A stretch of 64,000 nucleotides of DNA, taken from positions 128,489 through 192,488 of the forward strand of contig CAYVWR010000009.1 of assembly GCA_964455525.1 (NCBI GenBank), written 5' to 3'. Source of the stretch: JAFDZV01 sp964455525. GTDB lineage: Bacteria > Bacteroidota > Ignavibacteria > OLB7. A program made the position numbers and the translations under genes. Shown here one piece after another: positions 26,601-34,794 of this stretch; the first letter of the stretch is position 1; the number at the start of each line of letters is the position of its first letter. The notes beneath the pieces are model-generated. The model was not told the origin of the DNA. It saw only the letters and a program-made list of their open reading frames with translations, and did not search any database.

Positions 26601-27260
26601 ATGCAAAGAACAACCGCCGTTGTTGGCGGAGCACTGCTTATGATAAGCATAGCGATACTTGCCCCTGCAAACGCCCAGGCACAGAGCATCTGGAGATATC
26701 TCGGACGTGTGGACATACTCGCAAGCATCTACCGGTACACGATCACGGGGACTGACGTTGTTGCCAACGCCCCCTTCAGCGGAACATTTACCAGCATAGG
26801 GTCCGGCGTCGGGTTCAACGTCCCCTTCTACCATATCGAGCGTGAACTCACCCTTGGCATTAATCCCAATATCGAGGTTGTGGGAGTCCCTGGCACGGCC
26901 GCCGAGGTTGAAGGGCGCATACCGTTGACGCTCTCGCTTGAAGCACCGATCTACACAACCATCAAATACGGCACCGATGCCACCTGGAATGCCCAGTCGA
27001 AGATCGGATTTGCCGCAGGGATCGGCGTGCACTATACGGCCCTTACAACGCTCGATCCGGCCGACATCAGCACATCCTTCATCGCTCCGGCTATCATGGC
27101 CGAAGTGAGCTTCCGGCTGGGCTCAGGGCTGATGAAACTGCGCTATTCCACCATCCTCGGCACGACGGAAACCGATATCAACGGAATCGACGGCAGCGAC
27201 GGAGGTGATGCATCGCTCCATCAGCAGGCCTTCCATCTCATCCTCAACTTCAACTCCTGA
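26601..27260 (+). CDS. Exported hypothetical protein, possibly beta-barrel
   Basis: A 219-aa protein with a signal peptide (MQRTTAVVGGALLMISIAIL, cut near ANAQAQ). The mature part alternates polar and hydrophobic residues with many Gly and aromatic residues (VGFNVPFYHIERELTLGIN, IGFAAGIGVHYTALT, MKLRYSTILGTTET) and ends with a strand HQQAFHLILNFNS. This pattern fits a small outer-membrane beta-barrel, but no family motif is decisive. It is followed after 34 bases by a lipoprotein gene on the same strand, probably one operon. Confidence 0.65.
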   Translation: MQRTTAVVGGALLMISIAILAPANAQAQSIWRYLGRVDILASIYRYTITGTDVVANAPFSGTFTSIGSGVGFNVPFYHIERELTLGINPNIEVVGVPGTAAEVEGRIPLTLSLEAPIYTTIKYGTDATWNAQSKIGFAAGIGVHYTALTTLDPADISTSFIAPAIMAEVSFRLGSGLMKLRYSTILGTTETDINGIDGSDGGDASLHQQAFHLILNFNS

Positions 27261-27294
27261 TCCCTTCCCCAGCCACGTATTCATTCAGACATCA

Positions 27295-28836
27295 ATGCAA
27301 AGCAGAGCACATACTTCACATCGAACCCACACTCTCCCCCTGCTTGCAGCCATGCTCGTGTCGCTAACGCTTGCATCCTGCATCTCCTCCTCCATCGTGC
27401 CACGCGAAGGAAGATTGCAGGCAATCCGGGATGTTCCCTACAGCAGATTCATGGAGATGATCGCATTGCCCGGAGATGACCTCGCCCTTGTCCGCCGTAT
27501 CGAGAGCGACAGCATCGTCCTGGAACGGTACGATGATACGCTCGCCACCCGCTGGAGTACAAAACTGAACCTTCCCACATCGGATCAGGAACTGGAGTTT
27601 CCAGGCGGGTTTCTGGTGTATATCGATCAGGACAAGCGGGAGCTGAGACACTCGCTCTTCTATGATGGCAGGGCCATCGGGCTGCTCTACTGGCGCAAGA
27701 GCAGCTACCGCGATAGCCTGCAACTGGTCGCTCTGCTCAGCGATCCGGCAGATGGCCATATGATCCGCGAGGAAACGCTCGACCGGTTCGCCAAAGACAA
27801 CCACAAGGCACGCGTTCAGCGTGGCTATTATGTGCTCTCCCCCGACCATACGAAGCTCGCGGTGTTCGGCTACGATTATTCCGGCATCGCCGATAGAGAT
27901 AAGAAAAAGTCCGTGCAGGTCAGTGGCCGCATCTTTTCTTCCGACCTCAAGCCGCTGGGCGATTTTTCGTTCGATATACCGTTCGGCGATGACGCCTACG
28001 ATATCCCTGACACCGAGCATCTGCTGCGCGGAGCGATGGTGGACAACCAGGGCAACTTCTGCCAGCCGGTCATCTATAAAAAAACTCAGATCAGCGTATT
28101 CCAGTACGATATCGCCAGAGGCAACGTGCGGTCGCTTGTCGCCTTTGCCGATCTACGGCATGACGATGATATGCAGATCAAGAACGTCACGCTTTTACAA
28201 TCCGCGCCGAACACGATCACCGCATGCGCCGGCATGATGGATGACGATGTGCTGACAGGAATCCTCCATGCACGATTCGATTTCGCGGCCGGGGGAATCG
28301 AGCACCCCTGGTATTACCGTATTTCCGAGGAGATGGCGGACTTGATGACAGGCGATGACGAGCTGGAGGATTTTGTGGTGGACAAGGTGGCGATAACCTC
28401 CGACGGAAGAGTAACCTTCTCGCTTGAATATCAGGATTATTATCTATCGGGTGGCAACAACGATATAAAAGTGCTCCAGTATAAACATCGCGACATCCTC
28501 CTGTTTGGCTTTACCCCGCAAGGCTCGTTGATTCATAGCAGCACGATCAAGAAGGACCAGAAAAGCGGCGGGGGTGGAAAATCATTTACGCAGCGCCTTG
28601 GCAACGATGGCCTGCTTCGCGTGGTATATCCCATCGCGGGAGAGATGCTGTATCTCTGGGAAATGCCGCTGGCAACCGGGGAGCCGGCCTACAGAAAGCT
28701 GGCCGAGATCGGCAACAACAACGGCTTTGCGATGACCCGCGATGTATGGCTCGACGACCGGACCATCGTGCTTCACTCCACCAGATTCACGCTCAGCGGC
28801 AGCGGATCACGCATCATCAGGATGCAACTGCCGTAA
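27295..28836 (+). CDS. Lipoprotein of unknown function
   Basis: A 513-aa protein with a lipoprotein signal: histidine/threonine-rich leader, hydrophobic LPLLAAMLVSLTL and lipobox LASC at about residue 33. The rest is beta-rich with repeated strand-turn units (SRFMEMIALPGDDLALV, YDDTLATRWSTKLNLP, SPDHTKLAVFGYDYSG), suggestive of a propeller. The composition has many Asp and charged residues and no enzyme motif. I do not recognise the family. The start at 27295 is chosen because it puts the signal at the N-terminus. Confidence 0.7.
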   Translation: MQSRAHTSHRTHTLPLLAAMLVSLTLASCISSSIVPREGRLQAIRDVPYSRFMEMIALPGDDLALVRRIESDSIVLERYDDTLATRWSTKLNLPTSDQELEFPGGFLVYIDQDKRELRHSLFYDGRAIGLLYWRKSSYRDSLQLVALLSDPADGHMIREETLDRFAKDNHKARVQRGYYVLSPDHTKLAVFGYDYSGIADRDKKKSVQVSGRIFSSDLKPLGDFSFDIPFGDDAYDIPDTEHLLRGAMVDNQGNFCQPVIYKKTQISVFQYDIARGNVRSLVAFADLRHDDDMQIKNVTLLQSAPNTITACAGMMDDDVLTGILHARFDFAAGGIEHPWYYRISEEMADLMTGDDELEDFVVDKVAITSDGRVTFSLEYQDYYLSGGNNDIKVLQYKHRDILLFGFTPQGSLIHSSTIKKDQKSGGGGKSFTQRLGNDGLLRVVYPIAGEMLYLWEMPLATGEPAYRKLAEIGNNNGFAMTRDVWLDDRTIVLHSTRFTLSGSGSRIIRMQLP

Positions 28837-28862
28837 TCTCCAGCAATGCATATGCTTCTTGC

Positions 28863-28891
28863 GGCCCTGTTAGCTCCAGCTATACAGGGCC
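28863..28891. terminator. Bidirectional terminator between convergent genes
   Basis: GGCCCTGT pairs with ACAGGGCC, and within it TAGCT pairs with AGCTA around a 2-base loop, giving 13 base pairs with one bulge. It lies between the plus-strand lipoprotein stop (28836) and the minus-strand sigma-factor stop (28919). Confidence 0.8.
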
Positions 28892-28918
28892 TTGCTCCGG
28901 CCTCCGGTATGGTAGATG

Positions 28919-30121
28919 TTACACTAGCACTGCCGAGACCTCTGCGAGCCGCCGCTCAAGAAAACGCCGCTCGGCCTCGTTGGTCACAAGCGCCAGGGCC
29001 TCCCGGTAGGCAATCACGGCTTCGGCCGGGCGGTTGAGACGGCGCAGCAGATCGGCGCGTGCGGCGGGGAGCAGATGATAGCCAGGAAGATCGATAGATT
29101 CCAGCAGGGCCAATCCCGTTTCAAATCCCCTGGCCATCGCAACGGCAACGGCACGGTTAAGTTCGATGACGGGCGACGGATGCAGCCGCGCCAGTTCACC
29201 GTACAGCAAGACGATCTGCTCCCAATCCGTCTGGTGCACCGACGGCGCCGTAGCATGCAACGCCGCTATTGCGGCCTGTAGCGCATAGCCACCTGGCGAC
29301 CCACCCCGCAAAGCCCGCTCCACCAGAGCCACTCCCTCGGCGATCTTCGCATGATCCCAGCGCGAGCGATCCTGATCCTCAAGCAGAACAATGGCACCGG
29401 TGTCGTCGGTCCGGGTTGCGCGGCGCGCATCGTTGAGCAGCATCAGCGCCAGCAGCCCTCGTGCCTCACGCTCTGCCGGGAGCAGGGCAAGGATCTCCCG
29501 GCCCAGGCGAATGGCCTCGACACACAGATCGGCACGGACCAGGTCGCTGCCGAAACTGGCAGCGTACCCTTCGTTGAACACCAGGTACACCACCGCAAGC
29601 GCGGTCCCGAGCCGTGCTCCCAACTCCTCATCGGCAGGCACCTCATAGGGAATGCCCGCAAGTTTGATCTTGGCCTTGGCACGAACCAGCCGCTGTGCAA
29701 GCGTGGGCACCGGCACAAGGAACGCACGCGCTATCTCCTCGGTGCCAAGCCCGCAGATCGTGCGCAGGGTAAGCGCCACCTGCGCCTCAGGGGCAAGAGC
29801 CGGGTGGCAGCAGGTAAAGATCAATCGTAACGAGTCCAGGGGCACCGGGGTATTCTCCTCCGGCGCAATGGCTGCGGTGATCTCCTCGCGCTTCTCCTCG
29901 GCCAGAACCCGGCGGCGGATCTGGTCGATCGCCTTGTTGCGCGCAGTCTTCATAAGCCAGGCAACCGGGTTCAACGGCGGCCCCTTGACCGGCCATTGCT
30001 CCAATGCGGCAGCAAATGCTTCCTGCAAAGAATCCTCGGCAAGCGTGATGTCGCGGACCACGCGGATAAGGCTGGCAAGGATATGCCCATATTCCCGCCG
30101 ATGCAGATCGCCGATGTTCAC
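28919..30121 (-). CDS. ECF42-type sigma factor with C-terminal TPR domain
   Basis: A 400-aa sigma factor. Regions 2 and 4 occupy about residues 5-165 (LAEDSLQEAFAAALEQW, NPVAWLMKTARNKAIDQIRRR, APEAQVALTLRTICGLGTEE, VPTLAQRLVRAKAKI). The remaining 230 residues are the DUF6596/TPR extension (AVVYLVFNEGYAAS, ARGLLALMLLNDARRATR, RAVAVAMARGFETGLALL, LNRPAEAVIAYREALAL). This extension is the hallmark of the ECF42 group, which is linked to DGPF/YCII genes and is controlled by the extension rather than by an anti-sigma factor. Its ATG overlaps the stop of the YCII gene upstream by 4 bases (ATGA), so the two are coupled. It is probably autoregulated through promoters listed nearby. Confidence 0.92.
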   Translation of the reverse strand: MNIGDLHRREYGHILASLIRVVRDITLAEDSLQEAFAAALEQWPVKGPPLNPVAWLMKTARNKAIDQIRRRVLAEEKREEITAAIAPEENTPVPLDSLRLIFTCCHPALAPEAQVALTLRTICGLGTEEIARAFLVPVPTLAQRLVRAKAKIKLAGIPYEVPADEELGARLGTALAVVYLVFNEGYAASFGSDLVRADLCVEAIRLGREILALLPAEREARGLLALMLLNDARRATRTDDTGAIVLLEDQDRSRWDHAKIAEGVALVERALRGGSPGGYALQAAIAALHATAPSVHQTDWEQIVLLYGELARLHPSPVIELNRAVAVAMARGFETGLALLESIDLPGYHLLPAARADLLRRLNRPAEAVIAYREALALVTNEAERRFLERRLAEVSAVLV

Positions 30122-30468
30122 TGGGGTCTCACTGGCCGAACTTCCACCGAAAACCCTGCACGGAGGGCCGGAAAACGCGAGGCGATTGCAATCGCCTCAT
30201 CGAGGTCTCTGCATTCAACCACCTGGTATCCCCCGAGCACCTCGCTGGTCTCGGCGAACGGCCCATCGTCGATCACCAGTTTGCCATCTTTCTCTCGCAG
30301 CGTTGTGGCGGTTGATGCCGGCTGAAGCCCGGCTATCGCACGGATATGTCCGCTTTTCACCAGTTCCTGGGCCCAGACGTCGCGCGCGTCGTCGAGACGA
30401 GCGGCCTCCTCCCTGGAAAGATCCTCCCAGAGACCATCCTCGCCATATACGAGCAGCATGTATTGCAT
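30118..30468 (-). CDS. DGPF/YCII-related protein
   Basis: A 116-aa cytoplasmic protein of the YCII fold (ferredoxin-like dimer). It contains the family signature IDDGPFAETSEVLGGY at about residues 67-82 and DLDEAIAIASRFPA near 90-103. The biochemical role of DGPF proteins is not established. It is directly coupled to the ECF42 sigma factor, the standard partner. I take the ATG at 30468, three codons before MLLVYGED; the latter Met is the minimum start. Confidence 0.9.
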   Translation of the reverse strand: MQYMLLVYGEDGLWEDLSREEAARLDDARDVWAQELVKSGHIRAIAGLQPASTATTLREKDGKLVIDDGPFAETSEVLGGYQVVECRDLDEAIAIASRFPALRAGFSVEVRPVRPQ

Positions 30469-30503
30469 ACAATCAACGGTATAGTTCAAGATAGTTGTCC
30501 ATG

Positions 30504-30926
30504 CTAGCGGGCCATCAATGGCAGAAGCCCGCGCAGCCTTCTGTTGCGCAGATAGAGTCCTCCCCAGGCAAGCAAGCCAAGATAGACCGGAAAGAGCGTA
30601 TGGCTCATCAACGGGTCGCCAATGCGTAGATGCGTAGCAACCGCCCCACCGAGGTAACCGGTCAGCAGAATAGCGCCAAGAACCGAGGTGCGAGGGATCG
30701 CATACACAATAGTGCATGCCAGCTCCAGAATGCCGATGCCTGGAATAAGTCCGGCGGGATATCCAAGCTGTTCCGTCACCTCGGTGGCCGGGGCCATCTG
30801 TATCACCTTGATGATGCCGTTAAAGAGCATAAACACCACCACCAGCGCGCTCATGATCCGGCCGGTCCAGAGCACCCCTGCCGACACGGGAGCTGAGTAT
30901 CGAAACGATTCGGTAGCCGATTGCAT
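30504..30926 (-). CDS. DoxX-like membrane protein
   Basis: A 140-aa protein with four hydrophobic helices (about 20-40, 56-77, 83-103, 110-128), matching the DoxX-like family: GRIMSALVVVFMLFNGIIK, YPAGLIPGIGILELACTIVYAIPRT, GAILLTGYLGGAVATHLRIGDPL. The ATG at 30926 follows a GGAGGAT box. DoxX-like proteins are frequent in ECF42 operons; their role in oxidative or thiol stress is suspected, not known. It lies 35 bases upstream of the YCII gene and in the same transcript. Confidence 0.9.
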   Translation of the reverse strand: MQSATESFRYSAPVSAGVLWTGRIMSALVVVFMLFNGIIKVIQMAPATEVTEQLGYPAGLIPGIGILELACTIVYAIPRTSVLGAILLTGYLGGAVATHLRIGDPLMSHTLFPVYLGLLAWGGLYLRNRRLRGLLPLMAR

Positions 30927-30984
30927 GGTAATGATCCTCCAGATATTGTTCGCGTAAGGAATATCCAACCATCCATCGTTATCT

Positions 30985-31016
30985 GTTCAGTGGAGGCCCG
31001 CAGGCCTCCACTGAAC
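30985..31016 (-). terminator. Stem-loop between VOC and DoxX genes
   Basis: GTTCAGTGGAGGCC pairs perfectly with GGCCTCCACTGAAC over 14 base pairs around a 4-base loop, 7 bases past the VOC stop. No T run follows, and genes downstream lack another clear promoter, so it may be a partial terminator or an mRNA stabiliser. Confidence 0.7.
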
Positions 31017-31022
31017 GAAGCA

Positions 31023-31436
31023 TCAGGCACCAGACAGTTCGCAGTTAATCATCCACTGCGTGCCGAACCGGTCCGTAAGCATGCCGAAGCGCTCGGCCCA
31101 GAAGGTCTTCTCCATCGGCATCTGTATCTGCCCGTTTTCGGCCAGCGCATGGAATACGCGCTCGGCCTCCGCCGCACTATCGGCAAAAAGCGCCACATAC
31201 ATACCGGCCGGTTTGCTAGCGTGGCCGGGGGGATTGTCGGAGCCCATCAGCACCGTACCCCCCAGATCCATACGTGCATGAAGGATGCTGGCATGCCACT
31301 CCGCGGGGAGCTGATCGGCGATCGGGGAATCCCCGTGGCTCATCATCGTCACAATCCTACCGCCCAGGCACTCCTCGTAAAACTTGAATGCCTCCTCGCA
31401 CTGGCCATTGAAATTGAGATAGGGATGTACTTGCAT
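31023..31436 (-). CDS. VOC-family (PhnB/glyoxalase-fold) protein
   Basis: A 137-aa protein of the vicinal oxygen chelate superfamily, PhnB-like branch: HPYLNFNGQCEEAFKFYEECLGG at the start, ADQLPAEWHASILHARMDLGG in the middle, EKTFWAERFGMLTDRFGTQWMIN at the end. The GM..D..G..W.I pattern is typical. The ligand is unknown. GGAGGAG stands six bases before the ATG. It is the first gene after the promoter-like element at 31534-31560 and heads the VOC-DoxX-YCII-sigma group, a usual ECF42 regulon composition. Confidence 0.9.
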   Translation of the reverse strand: MQVHPYLNFNGQCEEAFKFYEECLGGRIVTMMSHGDSPIADQLPAEWHASILHARMDLGGTVLMGSDNPPGHASKPAGMYVALFADSAAEAERVFHALAENGQIQMPMEKTFWAERFGMLTDRFGTQWMINCELSGA

Positions 31437-31533
31437 GCGTTGCTCCTCCGGCTGTTTTATGTGTGGATATGCGATAAGGTCGCATGAAACGGATCTGGCT
31501 GTTCCGGCCTTCGGCCGCTTGCCCTACAACTAT

Positions 31534-31560
31534 GTCGAACAAGGGAGAAGAAAATCGACA
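31534..31560 (-). promoter_or_regulatory. Putative ECF42-type promoter upstream of the VOC gene
   Basis: On the minus strand TGTCGA is followed after exactly 17 bases by CGAC, then ATA. The same TGTCGA-N17-CGACATA arrangement, with GTTGTAGGGC shortly after, is found before the tandem YCII gene. From memory, a TGTCGA -35 element is reported for ECF42 sigma factors. The element lies about 98 bases before the start codon. Confidence 0.7.
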
Positions 31561-31630
31561 GGCCGCGTAAAGTTTTTTTCGGCATCACCGACCTCCTCTC
31601 CGCCCCCGGCGCACACATGCGCTCGGAGCA

Positions 31631-32011
31631 TCAACGAGGTCCGACCTCACCTGGGGTATCCCCTGGCAGGCCATCCACCTCGATGACCGGCCGGATTTCC
31701 ACAGTTCCCCGGCGAACCATGGGAATCCGCTCGGCGATGGCGATCGCCTCATCGAGATCGCTGGCATCGACCAGGAAATAGCCACCGAGTTGTTCCCGTG
31801 TCTCCGCAAACGGGCCATCAACCACAAGACGTCCTCCATCGCGCACACGAACGCTTGTAGCCATCGCCGTAGGGTACAACGGGGCTGTGGCCAGGTACTG
31901 GCCTGCGGCATCGAGCTGATGAGCAAGCTGTACGGATTCCCGATAGCACTGCTCCCGCTCGGTCTGGCTCAGGGCCTGCTCATCTCCGTAAATCAGCAGC
32001 ATAAATCTCAT
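31631..32011 (-). CDS. DGPF/YCII-related protein
   Basis: A 126-aa protein of the same fold as that at 30118: MRFMLLIYGDEQALSQ at the start, VVDGPFAETREQLGGYFLVD in the middle, DLDEAIAIAERIPM later. AGAGGA precedes the ATG. It follows the tandem-YCII gene on the same strand with a hairpin in between, so its transcription depends on read-through or on a promoter I cannot see. Confidence 0.9.
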   Translation of the reverse strand: MRFMLLIYGDEQALSQTEREQCYRESVQLAHQLDAAGQYLATAPLYPTAMATSVRVRDGGRLVVDGPFAETREQLGGYFLVDASDLDEAIAIAERIPMVRRGTVEIRPVIEVDGLPGDTPGEVGPR

Positions 32012-32098
32012 ACGTCCTCTTCTGTTTCTGCCAGGCTAGCCGCCAGCCATGGCGCTTATGATCAGAAAGGGCACGCTCCCGCTTGCAACAGCATCGGG

Positions 32099-32135
32099 AA
32101 CCAGTCTATCCGGCGGCTCGTCGGATAGACTGGTT
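32099..32135 (-). terminator. Stem-loop after the tandem-YCII gene
   Basis: AACCAGTCTATCCG pairs perfectly with CGGATAGACTGGTT, a 14-bp stem with a 9-base loop, 41 bases past the stop at 32176. It is not followed by a T run on the minus strand. Confidence 0.75.
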
Positions 32136-32175
32136 CCGAGCACCGGTACTGGCGCCCGGCGTTTCAAGCGCTCGA

Positions 32176-33078
32176 TTACCGCCCGGAGCGCTCCCGAAAC
32201 TCGCGTTCCGCCTCGAAGACTTCCGGCATCTTCTCGACGAGATCGGAGGGGAAATCCGACTCGCTGAACACCTGCCGCCCTTCGATCTCCCCCTCTCCGC
32301 CAATCATGGCACAGCGCCTCGCCCATTCGATCGCCTCTTCTCTGGAGTTCACCTGGATGATCGTGTAGCCAGCGATCAGCTCCTTTGTCTCGGCGAACGG
32401 ACCATCGACAACGGTACGCTTTCCTCCAGAAAAATAGACCCGTGCCCCTTTGGAACTAGGGTGAAGCCCTTCGGCCTCGGCCAACACACCATTCTCCACC
32501 ATGTCGGCCAGGCACGCGCCCATTTCCGCAAGAACCTTCTCGTCGGGCAAAGCGCCCGCCTCCGATTCCTGGGTAGCTTTTGTCATCAGCATAAACCTGA
32601 TCGTTGCGGATTCCCCGGCGGCTCCGCTCCGGGCGGCGTTCCGGCTCTGCTCACGAAATGCTGTCTCCTGTTCACGCCATCCCGATTCCCCTTCACTCAC
32701 AGGAAAATCCTCCATCTCGAACACCTGGCGTATCTCGATCTGCCCCTCGGCATCGCTCGGGATCAGAGGGCTTTGTATATCCATAGGGACACGTTGTGCC
32801 CACTCGATCGCCTCTTCCTTTGAATCCGCCTGGATCATCCAGAATCCGGCGACAAGCTCCTTCGCCTCGGCGAACGGCCCGTCCGTTACAGTGAGCGTTC
32901 CTCCGGCATTGCGCACACGGAAGCCCTTGGAACTGGGATGCAGCCCCTCGCCAGCCAGAAGAGCATCAGCCTGTATCAACTCGTCGTTGTACCTGCCCAT
33001 GGCTCCGAGAATCGCTTCATCTGGCATCACCCCTGCCTCTGCATTCTGGTCGGACTTAAGCAGCATGATGAATCGCAT
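32176..33078 (-). CDS. Tandem DGPF/YCII protein (two fused domains)
   Basis: A 300-aa protein with two YCII domains. Domain 1 (about 1-125) has MRFIMLLKSDQNAEAG, LHPSSKGFRVRN, VTDGPFAEAKELVAGFW and KEEAIEWAQRVP. Domain 2 (about 160-290) repeats them: IRFMLMTKATQESEAG, LHPSSKGARVYF, VVDGPFAETKELIAGY, REEAIEWARRCA. Each ends with a QVFE/QVFSE.DFP segment. YCII proteins are normally dimers, so the fusion probably forms a dimer in one chain. AAAGGAG precedes the ATG. It heads a transcript with the promoter-like element at 33165-33191. Confidence 0.92.
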   Translation of the reverse strand: MRFIMLLKSDQNAEAGVMPDEAILGAMGRYNDELIQADALLAGEGLHPSSKGFRVRNAGGTLTVTDGPFAEAKELVAGFWMIQADSKEEAIEWAQRVPMDIQSPLIPSDAEGQIEIRQVFEMEDFPVSEGESGWREQETAFREQSRNAARSGAAGESATIRFMLMTKATQESEAGALPDEKVLAEMGACLADMVENGVLAEAEGLHPSSKGARVYFSGGKRTVVDGPFAETKELIAGYTIIQVNSREEAIEWARRCAMIGGEGEIEGRQVFSESDFPSDLVEKMPEVFEAEREFRERSGR

Positions 33079-33164
33079 TGTTATCGTCTCCTTTAAATTT
33101 CAGGATGTGAGCAAGGCATCCGGCCACCCCCGGCCGGGCAACACCTCGCGCCCTACAACCTTAT

Positions 33165-33191
33165 GTCGAACGACCCAGGGCGAAATCGACA
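33165..33191 (-). promoter_or_regulatory. Putative ECF42-type promoter upstream of the tandem-YCII gene
   Basis: TGTCGA, 17 bases, CGACATA on the minus strand, about 87 bases before the start codon of the tandem-YCII gene. It matches the element before the VOC gene base for base in both boxes, in spacer length, and in the GTTGTAGGGC shortly after. Confidence 0.7.
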
Positions 33192-33550
33192 GGGAGAATA
33201 TCTTTTTTTCGCCCGGACCGCATCGAGCGATCCACCCAACTATCATAGTTGAATTTTTCCGGGAACGCCTCCATGCATTCGATACGAGGATTCAAAACCG
33301 GAGGAAAAGATAACAGGCATCCCGGAAATATCCCGAGGTGCATTTTTTCGCTTAAGCTCGTACAACCGGATAACCTTCGGCAACAAAGAAGCCGTTCCAC
33401 CAGGGAACAGCTTCCGGCGATGCTGTCCCTTGGGAAAACGGCTCCATGGTAATCGGCCCTGCTCCAGGGCGATGGTAGATATTGTCAGCACCCGATCCTC
33501 CTGGCCGAACAGGCTCAGAGCGCCACCTTGATCGGGATTGGGAAGGATTA
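33192..33550. other. Intergenic region upstream of the ECF42-type regulon
   Basis: About 360 bases between the promoter element and the end of the SagB-type frame. Several short frames on the minus strand lack motifs. No structured element is evident. Confidence 0.35.
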
Positions 33551-34501
33551 TCAGCGAGTGCCGACAACGACACAGTATTGAACTGCCTCTGTTACGCCAT
33601 CGACACGAATGATTGCATTCATCGCATCATCCAGGAAACCACCGACGCAGAGCCCACCAAGCCCCAGTGCTTGAGCACCGAGCAGGATATTCTGCCCGAT
33701 ATGCCCAACCTCTATCAAGGCAAACCGATAGGCCCGTTCACCATATTTGAACTTGATACGAGTGAGTACGGAATTCATCAGGAAACAGACATTCGATGAT
33801 TCGATCGCCTCCCCAAGAGCCGGCATAGCATCGGACAGGCGATCCACAACATCAGAGCCACACTCGATCTGATAGAGTGAATGCTCGATAGCATTGAAAT
33901 AGTACAGACCACGCTCCATGCCCTCGATATCAACAACAACGCAGTAGAGTTCGATAGGAAAAAGCCCACCTCCAGAGGGAGTAGTTCTAAAGTTCCAGCA
34001 TGATCCATCATCGGAATGCTGGGTTTCGGTAATACCATTGGCAGTATGGAGCAACATCGATTGTGGTAGACATCGTCTCAGTGATGTAATGGAACTGGTG
34101 ATGAGCATGGAAGATGTGGCTGATTCTGGTTGCTATAATGTGTCGATCGGCACAGAGGTCTCTACAATTTCCCCATCCCTGTTGAACTCAACGAGCGTAA
34201 AATCTCCAAGGCCGAGCGGCCGATGATTCACGACAACATAGGCAGCGATAAATGTAGCGGTGTTCTCTGTGCGATACCCAACGATGCTTGCAGCGATATG
34301 GCTATCCTCCTGCTCAAAGCTGAATGTCTTGAAGCTGGGAAGGACACCAATCACAAAGGGAAGCGTTGTCGATGGTTTCTCATAATGATCCTCAATGTTG
34401 ACGCCGATCAGAACCTGAGCACGATCCGAATGAAACTCAAGTCCCTTCTCCTCAAAGTATCCAAGGGATGGTGTGTTTCTATCGGGATAGATGCTGCGAG
34501 C
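33551..34501 (-). pseudogene. SagB-type nitroreductase-fold oxidoreductase, broken by in-frame TAG
   Basis: The frame 33551-34108 (185 aa) has the SagB/ThcOx (McbC-like) FMN oxidoreductase pattern: PSGGGLFPIELYCVVVDIEG, RGLYYFNAIEHSLYQIE, YRFALIEVGHIGQNILLGAQ and ALGLGGLCVGGFLDDAM, ending YCVVVG. Such enzymes oxidise azoline rings in RiPP maturation or act on unknown substrates. The N-terminal part is not intact: upstream in the same frame lies a TAG (34133-34135), then 122 more open codons (RNTPSLGYFEEKGLEF, TATFIAAYVVVNHRPLGLGD) back to a TAG at 34502-34504, without an ATG. Beyond that the reading shifts frame. Either the gene is decayed, or only a short C-terminal protein from the ATG at 34108 is made. 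No RiPP precursor or cyclodehydratase is nearby. Confidence 0.65.
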
Positions 34502-34794
34502 CTATTGGCATTACGTAGAGAAGACACGTAGAGGAGATCGGCATGATATGCTATCGAACTGACCGGACAGAACAGGCAGTTCCATCGGCTCACATATTTC
34601 ACGAACCATCTGGCGCCTAGGCATACTAACGAAACAGATCGTTTCTACCTTGTGCACTTTGGGAAATTGTATTGCAAGTCGGGGTGAGGCATGTGGGCTT
34701 GAAGCCCATTCCGGTATTCCTTTACCCTTTAGACATTAATGTACTTGCCAGTAAATAAAATACATCGTGCAAATATCCGGCGATCAAGGTAGCG

